A stretch of DNA of 51,579 bases, taken from positions 1 to 51,579 of the forward strand of contig JAGBCQ010000028.1 in assembly GCA_017937925.1 (NCBI GenBank), given 5' to 3'. This stretch comes from Paraprevotella sp. GTDB lineage: Bacteria; Bacteroidota; Bacteroidia; Bacteroidales; Bacteroidaceae. Under the pieces are notes generated by a model, which had not been told where the DNA came from, made no database searches, and saw only the letters and a list, made by a program, of their open reading frames with translations. Below are positions 39,866 through 47,373 of this stretch, one piece after another; the first letter of the stretch is position 1, and every line of letters starts with the position of its first letter. The position numbers and the translations under genes are program-made.

Positions 39866-41260
39866 TTATTGAGCGCCACCTGCTTTCCAGAAGTCTTCTT
39901 CTTTTTTACGTCTTGCCTTCTCAGCTTCGTAAGCAGCGTTCTGACGTTCGTATTCAGCTGTCTTCTGTTGAACCTCCTGGATCTTGGCTTTTAGACGATT
40001 GGCTGTACCTGAGATACTGACATCCTCGCTTGCTGCCTTATCGCAATAAGCAATAGCTTCAGAGAATTTCTTTGTAGAGGCAAGAATCTGAGCGCGTACC
40101 AAATTGGCTCTTCCTGAGATAGAAGGATTGTATCCTACAGCTTTGTCCAGATAAGAGAAAGCCCTGTCATTCTCGCCACTTTTTGTAAGTGCGTTAGCGA
40201 TTTTAAGTGCTATATTACCCTTTACTTGGTCGGTCTTGCACAACTCCAATGCCTTGTCAAAGAATTGTACGGACTCGGCAACTTTACCTTCTTTGTAGTA
40301 TTTCTGTCCTGTACCGATAGCAGATTCGTAACTAGGCTCAATGTTGTAAGCGTATTCTGCTGCCTTGAAATAAACAGCAGTCGTATCACAATCGTTGGCA
40401 GCCAAAAGAGTCAGAGCTGATTTCAAGTATGCCAAGTTATCCTTATTCAACTCAACCTTCGGACCGAAGATGGCAATAAGTTGTGCTGGGTCGGCAGCTT
40501 TTGATTGAGCGAACATGATTTCTATTCTGTTCAGAGTAGGGTCATATTGAGACACAATCTTCTGTGCAGCAACAGAATCGGTAGCTTCATTAGCCAAACC
40601 TAACATTTTCTGGCAAACTTCCTGGCTCTCCATGTAGTCCTTCAAGAATTGCTCGCGGAAACCATTGTTGTTGGCAAGGTATTTTTGATAAGACACTTCA
40701 AAGAACTTGTCCAAAACGAATCCCGGAACTTCCTTCGCTCCTTCGGCATTGATGAGGTCAATACCTCGACGGAACATAACGTAAGCAGTGTCTAAAGAGT
40801 AATTGTCTGCCACGCCTGCACCATAATAGGCATAGTCGAATGCCTTACGTGCAAGAATGTCGCCTCTTGTGGCGCGCTTGCTCACTCTTGTAAATGAGTT
40901 CAAAGCCTCCATATTTTGCAAACGTGTTTCATAAAGGTTCATCAATTCATTGAAGTACACCTTCTTTTTGGCTATGTCTTGTTCCTTAACAAGCACATTG
41001 GCAAGGATGGCAGCTCCGTAAGCATAGGTGCTGACTTCTGCACATGGGGCCTTAGTCAATACCAACTTCCATGGTTCGTAGGCATTCTGAAAATCTTGAG
41101 CCTTGTAGTAGTCCTTGTAAAGAACGATGTTACCTAATGTACTGATACTATCATCTCCATGTCCGATACGGTCGTAAACACTTGTTCCTTCGTATTGAGC
41201 CATTGATGATAAACCGACAGCGGCAAAACTAAGAACCGCTAAAATCTTCTTTAAATTCAT
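39866..41260 (-). CDS. Exported tetratricopeptide-repeat protein
   Basis: The 464-aa product has a signal peptide (MNLKKILAVLSFAAVGLSSMAQ) when started at ATG 41260; a promoter -7 box at 41327-41334 excludes the longer reading to 41329. The body contains TPR-like helical pairs, clearest near AESVQFFDKALELCKTDQV, DRAFSYLDKAVGYNPSISG and SEAIAYCDKAASEDVSISG. The end is a charged coiled coil (TAEYERQNAAYEAEKARRKK). It is a periplasmic scaffold-type protein with unknown partners. Confidence 0.85.
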   Translation of the reverse strand: MNLKKILAVLSFAAVGLSSMAQYEGTSVYDRIGHGDDSISTLGNIVLYKDYYKAQDFQNAYEPWKLVLTKAPCAEVSTYAYGAAILANVLVKEQDIAKKKVYFNELMNLYETRLQNMEALNSFTRVSKRATRGDILARKAFDYAYYGAGVADNYSLDTAYVMFRRGIDLINAEGAKEVPGFVLDKFFEVSYQKYLANNNGFREQFLKDYMESQEVCQKMLGLANEATDSVAAQKIVSQYDPTLNRIEIMFAQSKAADPAQLIAIFGPKVELNKDNLAYLKSALTLLAANDCDTTAVYFKAAEYAYNIEPSYESAIGTGQKYYKEGKVAESVQFFDKALELCKTDQVKGNIALKIANALTKSGENDRAFSYLDKAVGYNPSISGRANLVRAQILASTKKFSEAIAYCDKAASEDVSISGTANRLKAKIQEVQQKTAEYERQNAAYEAEKARRKKEEDFWKAGGAQ

Positions 41261-41326
41261 GTCTATTCTTTTTATATGTTTTTCTAAAGTTGTTTCGTGC
41301 TTACCAAAAGGTATGACTTCAACCGA

Positions 41327-41334
41327 CAAAGGTA
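41327..41334 (-). promoter_or_regulatory. -7 element TACCTTTG (minus strand) of the TPR gene
   Basis: The plus-strand text CAAAGGTA is TACCTTTG on the minus strand, 67 nt before ATG 41260. The rest of the 41335-41594 gap holds no gene that I can see. Confidence 0.5.
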
Positions 41335-41594
41335 CAAAATAATTCTATGTGAAAGCTATGAATAAATATAAAAACTGCTAAATGTATGCTCTTATACCTT
41401 ATTTAATTATAAAAAGATGGCTGTATCGTGAACTTAAATGATAAAATGACGTGTGAGATTGCAGTAGAAAAGTTTTTTTCGCAACTTTGTAGTCGGAAAG
41501 CAAAAAAGTACGTGATTCGCGTATGTAGTTCACACGATAATTAGAATATAAATAGAATATTTAAGTTAAGAACAAACCAATAAAATTAAATCAA

Positions 41595-41969
41595 ATGAAA
41601 GCATTACACACAGATTTGGCACCGGCAGCAATCGGTCCTTATAGTCAAGCTATTGAAGCGAATGGATTTATTTTTGCATCAGGTCAGTTGCCCATTGACC
41701 CCGCGACAGGAGACTTTGCAGTAGGTGGGGTGAAAGAACAGACACGTCAGTCGTTGACTAACGCATCTCGCATTTTGGAATCTGCCGGCGTGGATTTGTC
41801 ACACGTTGTGAAGACAACAGTATTCTTGGCTGATATGGCTGATTTTGCTGCGATGAACGAGGTATATTCCACCTTCTTTAATGCACCATTCCCGGCGCGT
41901 TCGGCAGTTGCTGTTAAGGCATTACCTAAAGGCGCATTGGTAGAGATTGAATGTATCGCAACCAAGTAA
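41595..41969 (+). CDS. RidA-family enamine/imine deaminase
   Basis: The 124-aa cytoplasmic enzyme hydrolyses reactive 2-aminoacrylate-type imines. The family marks are APAAIGPYSQAIEANGFIFA near the start, the KTTVFLADMADFAAMNEVY helix and FPARSAVAVKALPKGALVEI with the catalytic Arg, then the conserved Glu in VEIECIA. The length is normal. It is monocistronic. Confidence 0.95.
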   Translation: MKALHTDLAPAAIGPYSQAIEANGFIFASGQLPIDPATGDFAVGGVKEQTRQSLTNASRILESAGVDLSHVVKTTVFLADMADFAAMNEVYSTFFNAPFPARSAVAVKALPKGALVEIECIATK

Positions 41970-42001
41970 TAGTCAAAAAATATAGTTGTAATATGGCTCC
42001 T

Positions 42002-42202
42002 TTAATAACTGTCGTAGTGGGTTATTGAAGGAGCTTCTTGTGAGTAATTCTCATTAAAGAGGTTGCAGAGTTTATAAGCTTCGGCTACCTGTCGTTCATT
42101 GGTTATGGCACATTCGCAAATGATGGGGTTGTTCATCCATTGCATAAATCTGCCATGTTTACATTCAAGACATCTTATCATTCTTTCCTTATTTGCAGCC
42201 AT
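42002..42202 (-). CDS. Small Cys-rich conserved protein
   Basis: The 66-aa product has Cys residues in RCLECKHGRFMQW and PIICECAITNERQVA plus one in YKLCNLFNEN, spaced as a possible zinc or iron-sulfur site. I recall similar small Bacteroidota hypotheticals with a KHGRFMQW-like core, but no function. It is convergent with ridA and divergent from the zinc peptidase. Confidence 0.65.
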   Translation of the reverse strand: MAANKERMIRCLECKHGRFMQWMNNPIICECAITNERQVAEAYKLCNLFNENYSQEAPSITHYDSY

Positions 42203-42312
42203 CTTTCTTAGTCTTATCGGTTAATATTACTCTTTCTCATACAAAAGTACTAAAAATTCAAAAAAGCCAACTCTTCTTGTGGACGTTTTTACGAAATTCC
42301 ATTTATCTTCAC

Positions 42313-42320
42313 TAATTTTG
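42313..42320 (+). promoter_or_regulatory. -7 element TAATTTTG
   Basis: A perfect TAnnTTTG match with a T-rich region about 20 nt upstream, 62 nt before the zinc peptidase ATG. Confidence 0.5.
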
Positions 42321-42382
42321 CACTTGTTGGCATGATATTTGAAGAGTATCGTAGTGAAATAAACACATTAAAAAATTAAAAT

Positions 42383-43063
42383 ATGTATTGGATTTTATTT
42401 ATTGGTATTGCCTTAATTAGTTGGTTGGTGCAATACAATTTGAAAAGTAAGTTTGAGAAGTATTCGAAGATGCCTGTTTCAAACGGGATGACCGGTCGTG
42501 AAGTGGCTATTAAAATGTTGCATGAGAATGGCATCTATGATGTACAAGTCATTAGTACACCCGGTTCGTTGACCGACCATTATAATCCTCAGAATAAAAC
42601 TGTGAACCTAAGTGACGATGTGTATAACTCTTGTAGCATTGCTGCAGCAGCCGTGGCTGCTCACGAATGTGGTCATGCCGTGCAACATGCTCATGCTTAT
42701 GCTTATGCTCCGCTTAAGATGCGTAGTGCATTGGTGCCTATGGTTTCTTTTGCATCAAGTTGGGTAAGTTGGATATTACTTATCGGTATGTTGGCTCTTG
42801 AAACATTCCCTCAAATCATGCTTTTTGGTATCGGTTTGTTTGCCCTCACTACCATATTCAGTTTTGTGACTTTGCCGGTAGAAATAGACGCAAGTAAAAG
42901 GGCTGTAAGTTGGATGACAGAGTCGGGAGTTGTAAACTATCATAATCGCGGTGCTGCTGTTTCTGCTTTGCGTTCAGCTGCTTACACCTATGTTGTTGCA
43001 GCGTTGAGTTCTTTGGCAACATTGATGTACTACGTAATGATTTATATGAGTCGTCGTGATTAA
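42383..43063 (+). CDS. Membrane zinc metallopeptidase (YugP-like, Zn_peptidase_2)
   Basis: The 226-aa inner-membrane protein has the zinc site AAHECGHAVQHAHAYAYAPL (HExxH form HECGH) near residue 95. An N-terminal helix, two central helices (SWVSWILLIGMLAL, MLFGIGLFALTTIFSFVTL) and VEIDASKRAVSWM follow. Members are neutral zinc metallopeptidases of unknown substrate. It is followed 12 nt later by the antiporter and probably co-transcribed. Confidence 0.9.
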   Translation: MYWILFIGIALISWLVQYNLKSKFEKYSKMPVSNGMTGREVAIKMLHENGIYDVQVISTPGSLTDHYNPQNKTVNLSDDVYNSCSIAAAAVAAHECGHAVQHAHAYAYAPLKMRSALVPMVSFASSWVSWILLIGMLALETFPQIMLFGIGLFALTTIFSFVTLPVEIDASKRAVSWMTESGVVNYHNRGAAVSALRSAAYTYVVAALSSLATLMYYVMIYMSRRD

Positions 43064-43075
43064 AAAACATTAGAT

Positions 43076-44044
43076 ATGATAATTTCGATTCTATTGTTGA
43101 TTGTCGGTGGTGCGTTGGTGCTGTTTGGTGCAGACAGGTTGACCGATGGTGCTACTGCTTTGGCGCGACGTTTTGGCGTGACTGAAATGGTGATCGGTTT
43201 GACCGTTGTTGCTTTTGGTACATCGTTACCGGAATTTGTGACCAGCTTTATGTCAACGTTGAAGGGAAGTAGCGATATATCAATTGGTAATATCGTTGGT
43301 AGTAATATCTTCAATACTTTAGTTATTGTTGGTGCATCAGCTTTGGTTTATCCGATTGTTATTAGAAAATCAACTGTTACTAAGGATATTCCTTTTTCTG
43401 TCTTGGCATCTATCATGCTGATTGTTGTGGTTTTTGATGTCGCTTTAGACGGAGCTGCCATGAATATTCTGGCACGAACAGACGGTTTGTTGATGTTAGG
43501 TTTTTTCAGTGTCTTTATGGCATATACCTTTTTTATGGCGCGCAATACAGAAGAACTTTCAACTTCGAATGAAAGTAATGTACCGGTGAAACAAATGCCG
43601 TATTGGAAAATCTTCTTATTTATAATATTGGGATTGGCAGGATTGGTTCTTGGCGGAAATTTATTTGTCGAGTCTGCTTGCGAAATTGCACTGAGTTTGG
43701 GTATTAGTGAAACAGTAGTAGGATTGACTATTGTGGCTGCAGGTACATCATTACCGGAGTTGGCAACATCTGTAGTGGCAGCGCGTAAGGGAAGCTCTGC
43801 TATTGCTATCGGTAATGTCGTAGGAAGTAACATCTTTAACATCTTCTTTGTTATGGGTATGTGTGCCACTATTGCTCCGATGAAAGTAGGTAATATTTCT
43901 TATATTGACTTGGCGCTGATGCTTGTAAGTATGTTGATGTTGTGGGGTTTCTCATTCAGTAAACGAAAGATAGAACGATGGGAGGGAGCTTTACTAGTAA
44001 TAGTCTATCTGATTTATTTGTCTTATTTGGTGTACAATGCGTAA
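43076..44044 (+). CDS. Calcium/sodium antiporter (CaCA family, YrbG-like)
   Basis: The 322-aa inner-membrane exchanger has ten predicted helices and two inverted alpha-repeats. The first has VVAFGTSLPEFVTSF and GNIVGSNIFNTLVI, the second VAAGTSLPELATSV and GNVVGSNIFNIFFV. The paired Glu residues bind the cation. It is an exporter of Ca2+ or another cation by analogy with YrbG. It follows the zinc peptidase in one operon. Confidence 0.94.
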   Translation: MIISILLLIVGGALVLFGADRLTDGATALARRFGVTEMVIGLTVVAFGTSLPEFVTSFMSTLKGSSDISIGNIVGSNIFNTLVIVGASALVYPIVIRKSTVTKDIPFSVLASIMLIVVVFDVALDGAAMNILARTDGLLMLGFFSVFMAYTFFMARNTEELSTSNESNVPVKQMPYWKIFLFIILGLAGLVLGGNLFVESACEIALSLGISETVVGLTIVAAGTSLPELATSVVAARKGSSAIAIGNVVGSNIFNIFFVMGMCATIAPMKVGNISYIDLALMLVSMLMLWGFSFSKRKIERWEGALLVIVYLIYLSYLVYNA

Positions 44045-44093
44045 ATGATAAGCAAATGAAATAGAAGTTTTCTTGAAAAAAGTTTCTTAATCA

Positions 44094-44125
44094 TTTGCAC
44101 GTTTAAATAAAAGAGACTACCTTTG
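44094..44125 (+). promoter_or_regulatory. tRNA operon promoter
   Basis: TTTG (44094-44097), a 20-nt spacer and TACCTTTG (44118-44125), upstream of the two tRNA genes. Confidence 0.7.
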
Positions 44126-44174
44126 CAACGCATTTGAGGAACGCACCGTTTGGAGCTTGCTCATTTGGAGGTAA

Positions 44175-44261
44175 GGAAGTGTGGGTGAGTGGCTGAAACC
44201 ACCAGTTTGCTAAACTGACGTGCGGGTAACCGTACCGGGGGTTCGAATCCCCCCGCTTCCG
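44175..44261 (+). tRNA. tRNA-Ser (anticodon GCT)
   Basis: The acceptor stem GGAAGTG pairs with CGCTTCC. The anticodon loop TTGCTAA gives GCT (reads AGC/AGU). The long variable arm TGCGGGTAACCGTA and the T-arm GGGGGTTCGAATCCCCC are typical of tRNA-Ser. No CCA is encoded. Confidence 0.95.
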
Positions 44262-44270
44262 CAAAGAAAT

Positions 44271-44342
44271 GGCGCTTTCGTCTAGCGGCTAGGACACATG
44301 CCTCTCACGCATGGAACACGGGTTCGATTCCCGTAGGCGCTA
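44271..44342 (+). tRNA. tRNA-Glu (anticodon CTC)
   Basis: The anticodon stem CATGC/GCATG encloses CTCTCAC, giving CTC (GAG codons). The T-arm is ACGGGTTCGATTCCCGT. The acceptor GGCGCTT/AGGCGCT has a G1-U72 wobble. No CCA is encoded. It lies 9 nt after tRNA-Ser. Confidence 0.93.
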
Positions 44343-44351
44343 CAAAAGTAA

Positions 44352-44385
44352 AAGAGGAACTTCTGAAAGGTAGTTTCTCTTTTTT
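44352..44385 (+). terminator. Terminator after the tRNA genes
   Basis: AGAGGAACT and AGTTTCTCT form a 9-bp stem with one G-T pair, followed by T6. Confidence 0.75.
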
Positions 44386-44404
44386 GTACTATAAAATTCG
44401 TCCT

Positions 44405-44613
44405 TCATTTTATGAAACATGATGAAACATGATGTTTCACTTCAAAATCCGCATTTACAGAGGGGTTGCAAGAGAAAGTGAAACATGAAACATGATTTGA
44501 AAACATATGTAAATGCGCGCACGCGCGCGAGAGGTGTTTCATGTCGGACGTCCGTCGTCGCGATGACGAACGTCTTGCGTTTTGTTGACGGACGTCCGTC
44601 ATTTTGATGACTC
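44405..44613. repeat. Palindrome-rich intergenic repeat, copy 2
   Basis: It holds the same palindrome TGAAACATGATGTTTCA as copy 1, further GAAACATG repeats and several GACGGACGTCC blocks. The 23-nt block at 44545-44567 is the reverse complement of 4308-4330. A 16-nt alternating purine-pyrimidine run lies at 44514-44529. No gene is present in 44386-44719. Confidence 0.65.
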
Positions 44614-44719
44614 CCCGATAGTATCTTAGTGATTAAATAAAGCGGATGAATGTTAACTTATACCCCTTGTCTATTTTAGTAAATAGGACGTTGCCAATCA
44701 GCTAACTATGAATAAAAAA

Positions 44720-44750
44720 TTGGTTGTTCTCATATTAAGAGAGCAACCAA
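44720..44750 (-). terminator. Hairpin in the left inverted repeat
   Basis: TTGGTTGTTCTC and GAGAGCAACCAA form a 12-bp stem (one wobble) with loop ATATTAA. On the minus strand it is followed by T6ATT, a good intrinsic terminator for transcripts from the promoter at 44761-44792. On the plus strand T4 follows. Confidence 0.7.
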
Positions 44751-44925
44751 TTTTCAAATGCAAATGTAATTATTTAAAATCTAATAACAAAAGAAAGTTT
44801 ATAAAACATTCGTTTGTTGGTAAATGTGTTATAAATGTTTTAAATCTGTAAACGTAGATATATGCAAATATAATCAAAGAGAACGATTTATATATTTCGG
44901 TTGCTCTCTTAATATGAGATAAACC
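44722..44925. repeat. Candidate invertible promoter segment flanked by 27-nt inverted repeats
   Basis: The left repeat (44722-44748) and the right repeat (44899-44925, reverse complement) match at 25 of 27 positions, with 21 identical in a row. They flank 150 bp holding a canonical promoter on the minus strand, which now faces away from the DGR operon. The size and plan match Bacteroidales phase-variable promoters. No recombinase gene is in the window; known Bacteroidales invertases can act in trans. Confidence 0.6.
44761..44792 (-). promoter_or_regulatory. Canonical promoter pointing away from the DGR
   Basis: On the minus strand TTTTG (44792-44788), a 19-nt spacer and TACATTTG (44768-44761) match the consensus. 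It now points left to no gene. After inversion of 44749-44898 it would start near 44893, about 75 nt before ATG 44968. Confidence 0.7.
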
Positions 44926-44967
44926 GTTATAGGCATTAAATATTAATTAACGTAAAATATATTTGTT

Positions 44968-45444
44968 ATGAAGACGAAAATTTTTCTTTTTGCGATGTTA
45001 TTTACATTGGTTTCATGTTCTACAGTTTCAGCACAGTTTTACAAACGTAAGAAAGTAGCGATTACAGAAGTGGTTGACAAAACCGGTGATGTTTCCGACG
45101 GTACAAAAGTATTTGTGCGTAGCGCGTTGACCGATGCCATAACCAATTCAGATGGGTATGAAGGCTATGATAAGATTAGCTTTATGACGCTTGAAATGAA
45201 TTTTGATAAGACAGGAAGTATCTCAACCGCAACACTGACTTATGTAAAAAAGCAGTTGATGGATTATATTCTAGTTGCAGAGATTACTCCATTGGATAAA
45301 AAGACCGTATTATTAAGTGCCCGTATTGTAAATGCTTCAACAGGTAAGATTGTTGCGTCTTCCTCTGTGAGAACATACGCACATATCGATTATTTGAATC
45401 CGGCTTGCAGAAACTTAGCTTGTAAATTAGTTGGTGCCATCTAA
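44968..45444 (+). CDS. Small lipoprotein/exported protein of the DGR locus (CsgG/LpoB-like fold guess)
   Basis: The 158-aa product has an export signal with a lipobox-like LVSC (Cys 17); cleavage after VSA-Q is an alternative. The mature part aligns by eye with the N-terminal domain of the next protein: GTKVFVRSALTDAITNSDGY against GTKQLIRQSIIDACTNAEGY, with a V-x-D-type strand just before. The pattern recalls CsgG/LpoB-type envelope proteins, but this is a guess. It ends 7 nt before the DGR target and is probably the first gene of that operon. Confidence 0.7.
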   Translation: MKTKIFLFAMLFTLVSCSTVSAQFYKRKKVAITEVVDKTGDVSDGTKVFVRSALTDAITNSDGYEGYDKISFMTLEMNFDKTGSISTATLTYVKKQLMDYILVAEITPLDKKTVLLSARIVNASTGKIVASSSVRTYAHIDYLNPACRNLACKLVGAI

Positions 45445-45451
45445 ATAGGAT

Positions 45452-46825
45452 ATGATAATGAATAAGAATAACTTTTTATTGTTGCTCCTATCTATAGCTG
45501 TTTTTCTGCCACAATCTCTATTAGCACAAACCTTCAATATTTTTGCAGATGAACAAATAATGGTAGCCGGTGTAATTGACCGAAACGACAGAAAATTAAA
45601 TGAGGGCACAAAGCAACTTATCCGTCAGAGTATTATAGATGCTTGCACTAATGCGGAAGGTTATGAAATAAGCGAAGTAAATATTGATGATATAAAAACG
45701 GAATTAACTAAATTAGGCAAACCGCATACTCCGCAAAATATGTGTGAGATGATAGGTAAAAAAGCTAACGTTAAATATATAGTTTTTCCTGAAGTACGTT
45801 TGAGTACCACTGATATAAATGCCAAAGATATAAAAGTGTATATCGATGGAACTTTATTTAGGATAGAAACAGCTTCGCAAATGAGAAGTCATACGGTAGG
45901 GTGCTTTTCAAATTCACAATCATTACAGTTGGCTACTGCTGATTTGATAGAAACGTTATTGGGCGTGAAAGTGAACAGGCAGAATCTATTAGCCATAAAT
46001 ACTACCACAACTCAAACACAAGAATCATCGGATACAAATTCTAATAAAGTTCAAATAAATCAACAAGTAGAAAATCAACAGCAGTCTCAGGATTTTGTTG
46101 AAGATGCAGGAGTTGGACTTAACATGAAAATGATTTATGTAGATGGTGGGTCTTTTCAAATGGGAGCCACACCTGAACAAAATGGAGAGGCGGAGAGTAA
46201 TGAAAGCCCCGTACATACAGTGCAGTTAGAGTCATTTTATATTGCAGAATGTGAAGTGACACAGGCACAGTGGCAAAAGATTATGGGAACAACTATTTTT
46301 CAACAACGTGATAAAAGTGATGCTTCTTGGTCGGTTTATGGTGTTGGAGATAATAATCCGATGTATTATGTCAGTTGGGAAGAGGCTCAAATGTTTTGTC
46401 GTGAATTAAGTGCGATGACCGGTAAGACTTATCTGTTGCCTACAGAGGCGCAGTGGGAGTATGCCGCACGTGGTGGAAAGAAAAGCAGAGGGTATAAATA
46501 TAGTGGGAGCTATGCTATTGATGCTGTTGCATGGTATAGTAGCAATAGTGGTAGCGCAACTCATTGGGTTAAGCAGAAACGTGCCAACGAATTGGGTCTT
46601 TATGATATGAGTGGTAATGTATGGGAGTGGTGTAGTGATTGGTTTGGGAATTATTCGTCCGCAACGCAGAGCAATCCGACAGGTGCGGTTTCCGGTTCCT
46701 ACAGGGTGCTTCGCGGCGGTAGTTGGCTCAGCAAGGCTGGTAACTGTCGTGTTTCTCGTCGTGACGGTAACGCGCCTTCCGGCCGTAACTACGCTGCCGG
46801 TTTTCGTGTTGTTTGCCTCCCTTAA
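45452..46825 (+). CDS. DGR target: exported protein with C-terminal FGE-sulfatase/C-type-lectin-like variable domain
   Basis: The 457-aa product has a signal peptide (FLLLLLSIAVFLPQSLLAQ). An N-terminal domain of about 140 residues is paralogous to the preceding protein. A Gln/Asn/Ser-rich linker (about residues 190-222) follows, then a formylglycine-enzyme-like domain from about residue 225 (MIYVDGGSFQMGATPEQNG, YYVSWEEAQMFCRELS, LLPTEAQWEYAARGG, LYDMSGNVWEWCSDW). Residues 418-457 are the variable region, where 11 residues differ from the template. The FGE fold here is probably a ligand-binding lectin scaffold, not an enzyme. ATG 45458 is an alternative start. Confidence 0.92.
   Translation: MIMNKNNFLLLLLSIAVFLPQSLLAQTFNIFADEQIMVAGVIDRNDRKLNEGTKQLIRQSIIDACTNAEGYEISEVNIDDIKTELTKLGKPHTPQNMCEMIGKKANVKYIVFPEVRLSTTDINAKDIKVYIDGTLFRIETASQMRSHTVGCFSNSQSLQLATADLIETLLGVKVNRQNLLAINTTTTQTQESSDTNSNKVQINQQVENQQQSQDFVEDAGVGLNMKMIYVDGGSFQMGATPEQNGEAESNESPVHTVQLESFYIAECEVTQAQWQKIMGTTIFQQRDKSDASWSVYGVGDNNPMYYVSWEEAQMFCRELSAMTGKTYLLPTEAQWEYAARGGKKSRGYKYSGSYAIDAVAWYSSNSGSATHWVKQKRANELGLYDMSGNVWEWCSDWFGNYSSATQSNPTGAVSGSYRVLRGGSWLSKAGNCRVSRRDGNAPSGRNYAAGFRVVCLP
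46703..46823 (+). repeat. DGR variable repeat (VR)
   Basis: It aligns without gaps to the template repeat at 48363-48483 (offset 1660). There are 18 differences in 121 positions; 17 are at template adenines and one at a template T (46766). It ends at the target stop codon. The last 27 nt are identical, as expected for the initiation-of-mutagenic-homology region. Confidence 0.95.
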
Positions 46826-46853
46826 GTTCAATTAGGAGCATTTAGGAGTAAGA

Positions 46854-46876
46854 GCAGGATAAGGGACTAATCCTGC
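46854..46876. other. Hairpin downstream of VR
   Basis: GCAGGAT (46854-46860) and ATCCTGC (46870-46876) form a 7-bp stem with a 9-nt loop, 30 nt after the VR. DNA hairpins just after the VR help retrohoming in the Bordetella phage DGR, and this may be the counterpart. Confidence 0.5.
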
Positions 46877-46908
46877 GATGCGAGTAAATGTGTGTGATAA
46901 AATGATGT

Positions 46909-47373
46909 ATGCAAATAAAAATATTTGATTTGCCCTCACGAGGAGGAGAGCAAGCAGTAGAGGATTTGAATAAGTTCCTAAGAGGGCACAAAATACTTGA
47001 TGTAGATAGACAGTTTTATGTATCTTCGGATAATGTGGGACATTGGTCTATTGTGGTAACTTTTTTGTCCTCGGATATATCAAATGGTCATCAAGAAAAG
47101 AAAGAAAAAATTGATTATAGAGAGATTCTTGACCCTGTTGCATTTGATAGATTTGTCAAACTTCGTGCTATTCGAAAGAAACTAGCAGCCGATGATGCTG
47201 TGCCAGCATATGCTGTTTTTACAGATGCTGAGTTGGCTCAAATAGCTCAATTGGCAGACTTAGATGCAACAAAGGTTGCAAGGATTTCCGGTATAGGTGA
47301 GAAAAGGATAGAAAAGTACGGAAAAGTTCTTTGCGAAATGTATAAAGAGCAGGGACATGAAACGCTCAAGTGA
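46909..47373 (+). CDS. DGR accessory protein with HRDC domain
   Basis: The 154-aa product has an N-terminal region of about 70 residues (IKIFDLPSRGGEQAVEDLNK, VSSDNVGHWSIVVTFLSS) and a C-terminal HRDC domain (DPVAFDRFVKLRAIRKKLAA, VPAYAVFTDAELAQIAQL, KVARISGIGEKRIEKYG). HRDC-type proteins replace Avd in a subset of DGRs and probably bind nucleic acid and assist the RT. It overlaps the RT gene by 17 nt, so translation is coupled. No Avd-like four-helix protein is present. Confidence 0.88.
   Translation: MQIKIFDLPSRGGEQAVEDLNKFLRGHKILDVDRQFYVSSDNVGHWSIVVTFLSSDISNGHQEKKEKIDYREILDPVAFDRFVKLRAIRKKLAADDAVPAYAVFTDAELAQIAQLADLDATKVARISGIGEKRIEKYGKVLCEMYKEQGHETLK

Noticed and set aside
44958-44965. 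TATATTTG as the promoter of the DGR operon
   Set aside because: It ends 2 nt before the ATG at 44968, so transcription would begin inside the gene, and no -33 element is found 19-20 nt upstream.
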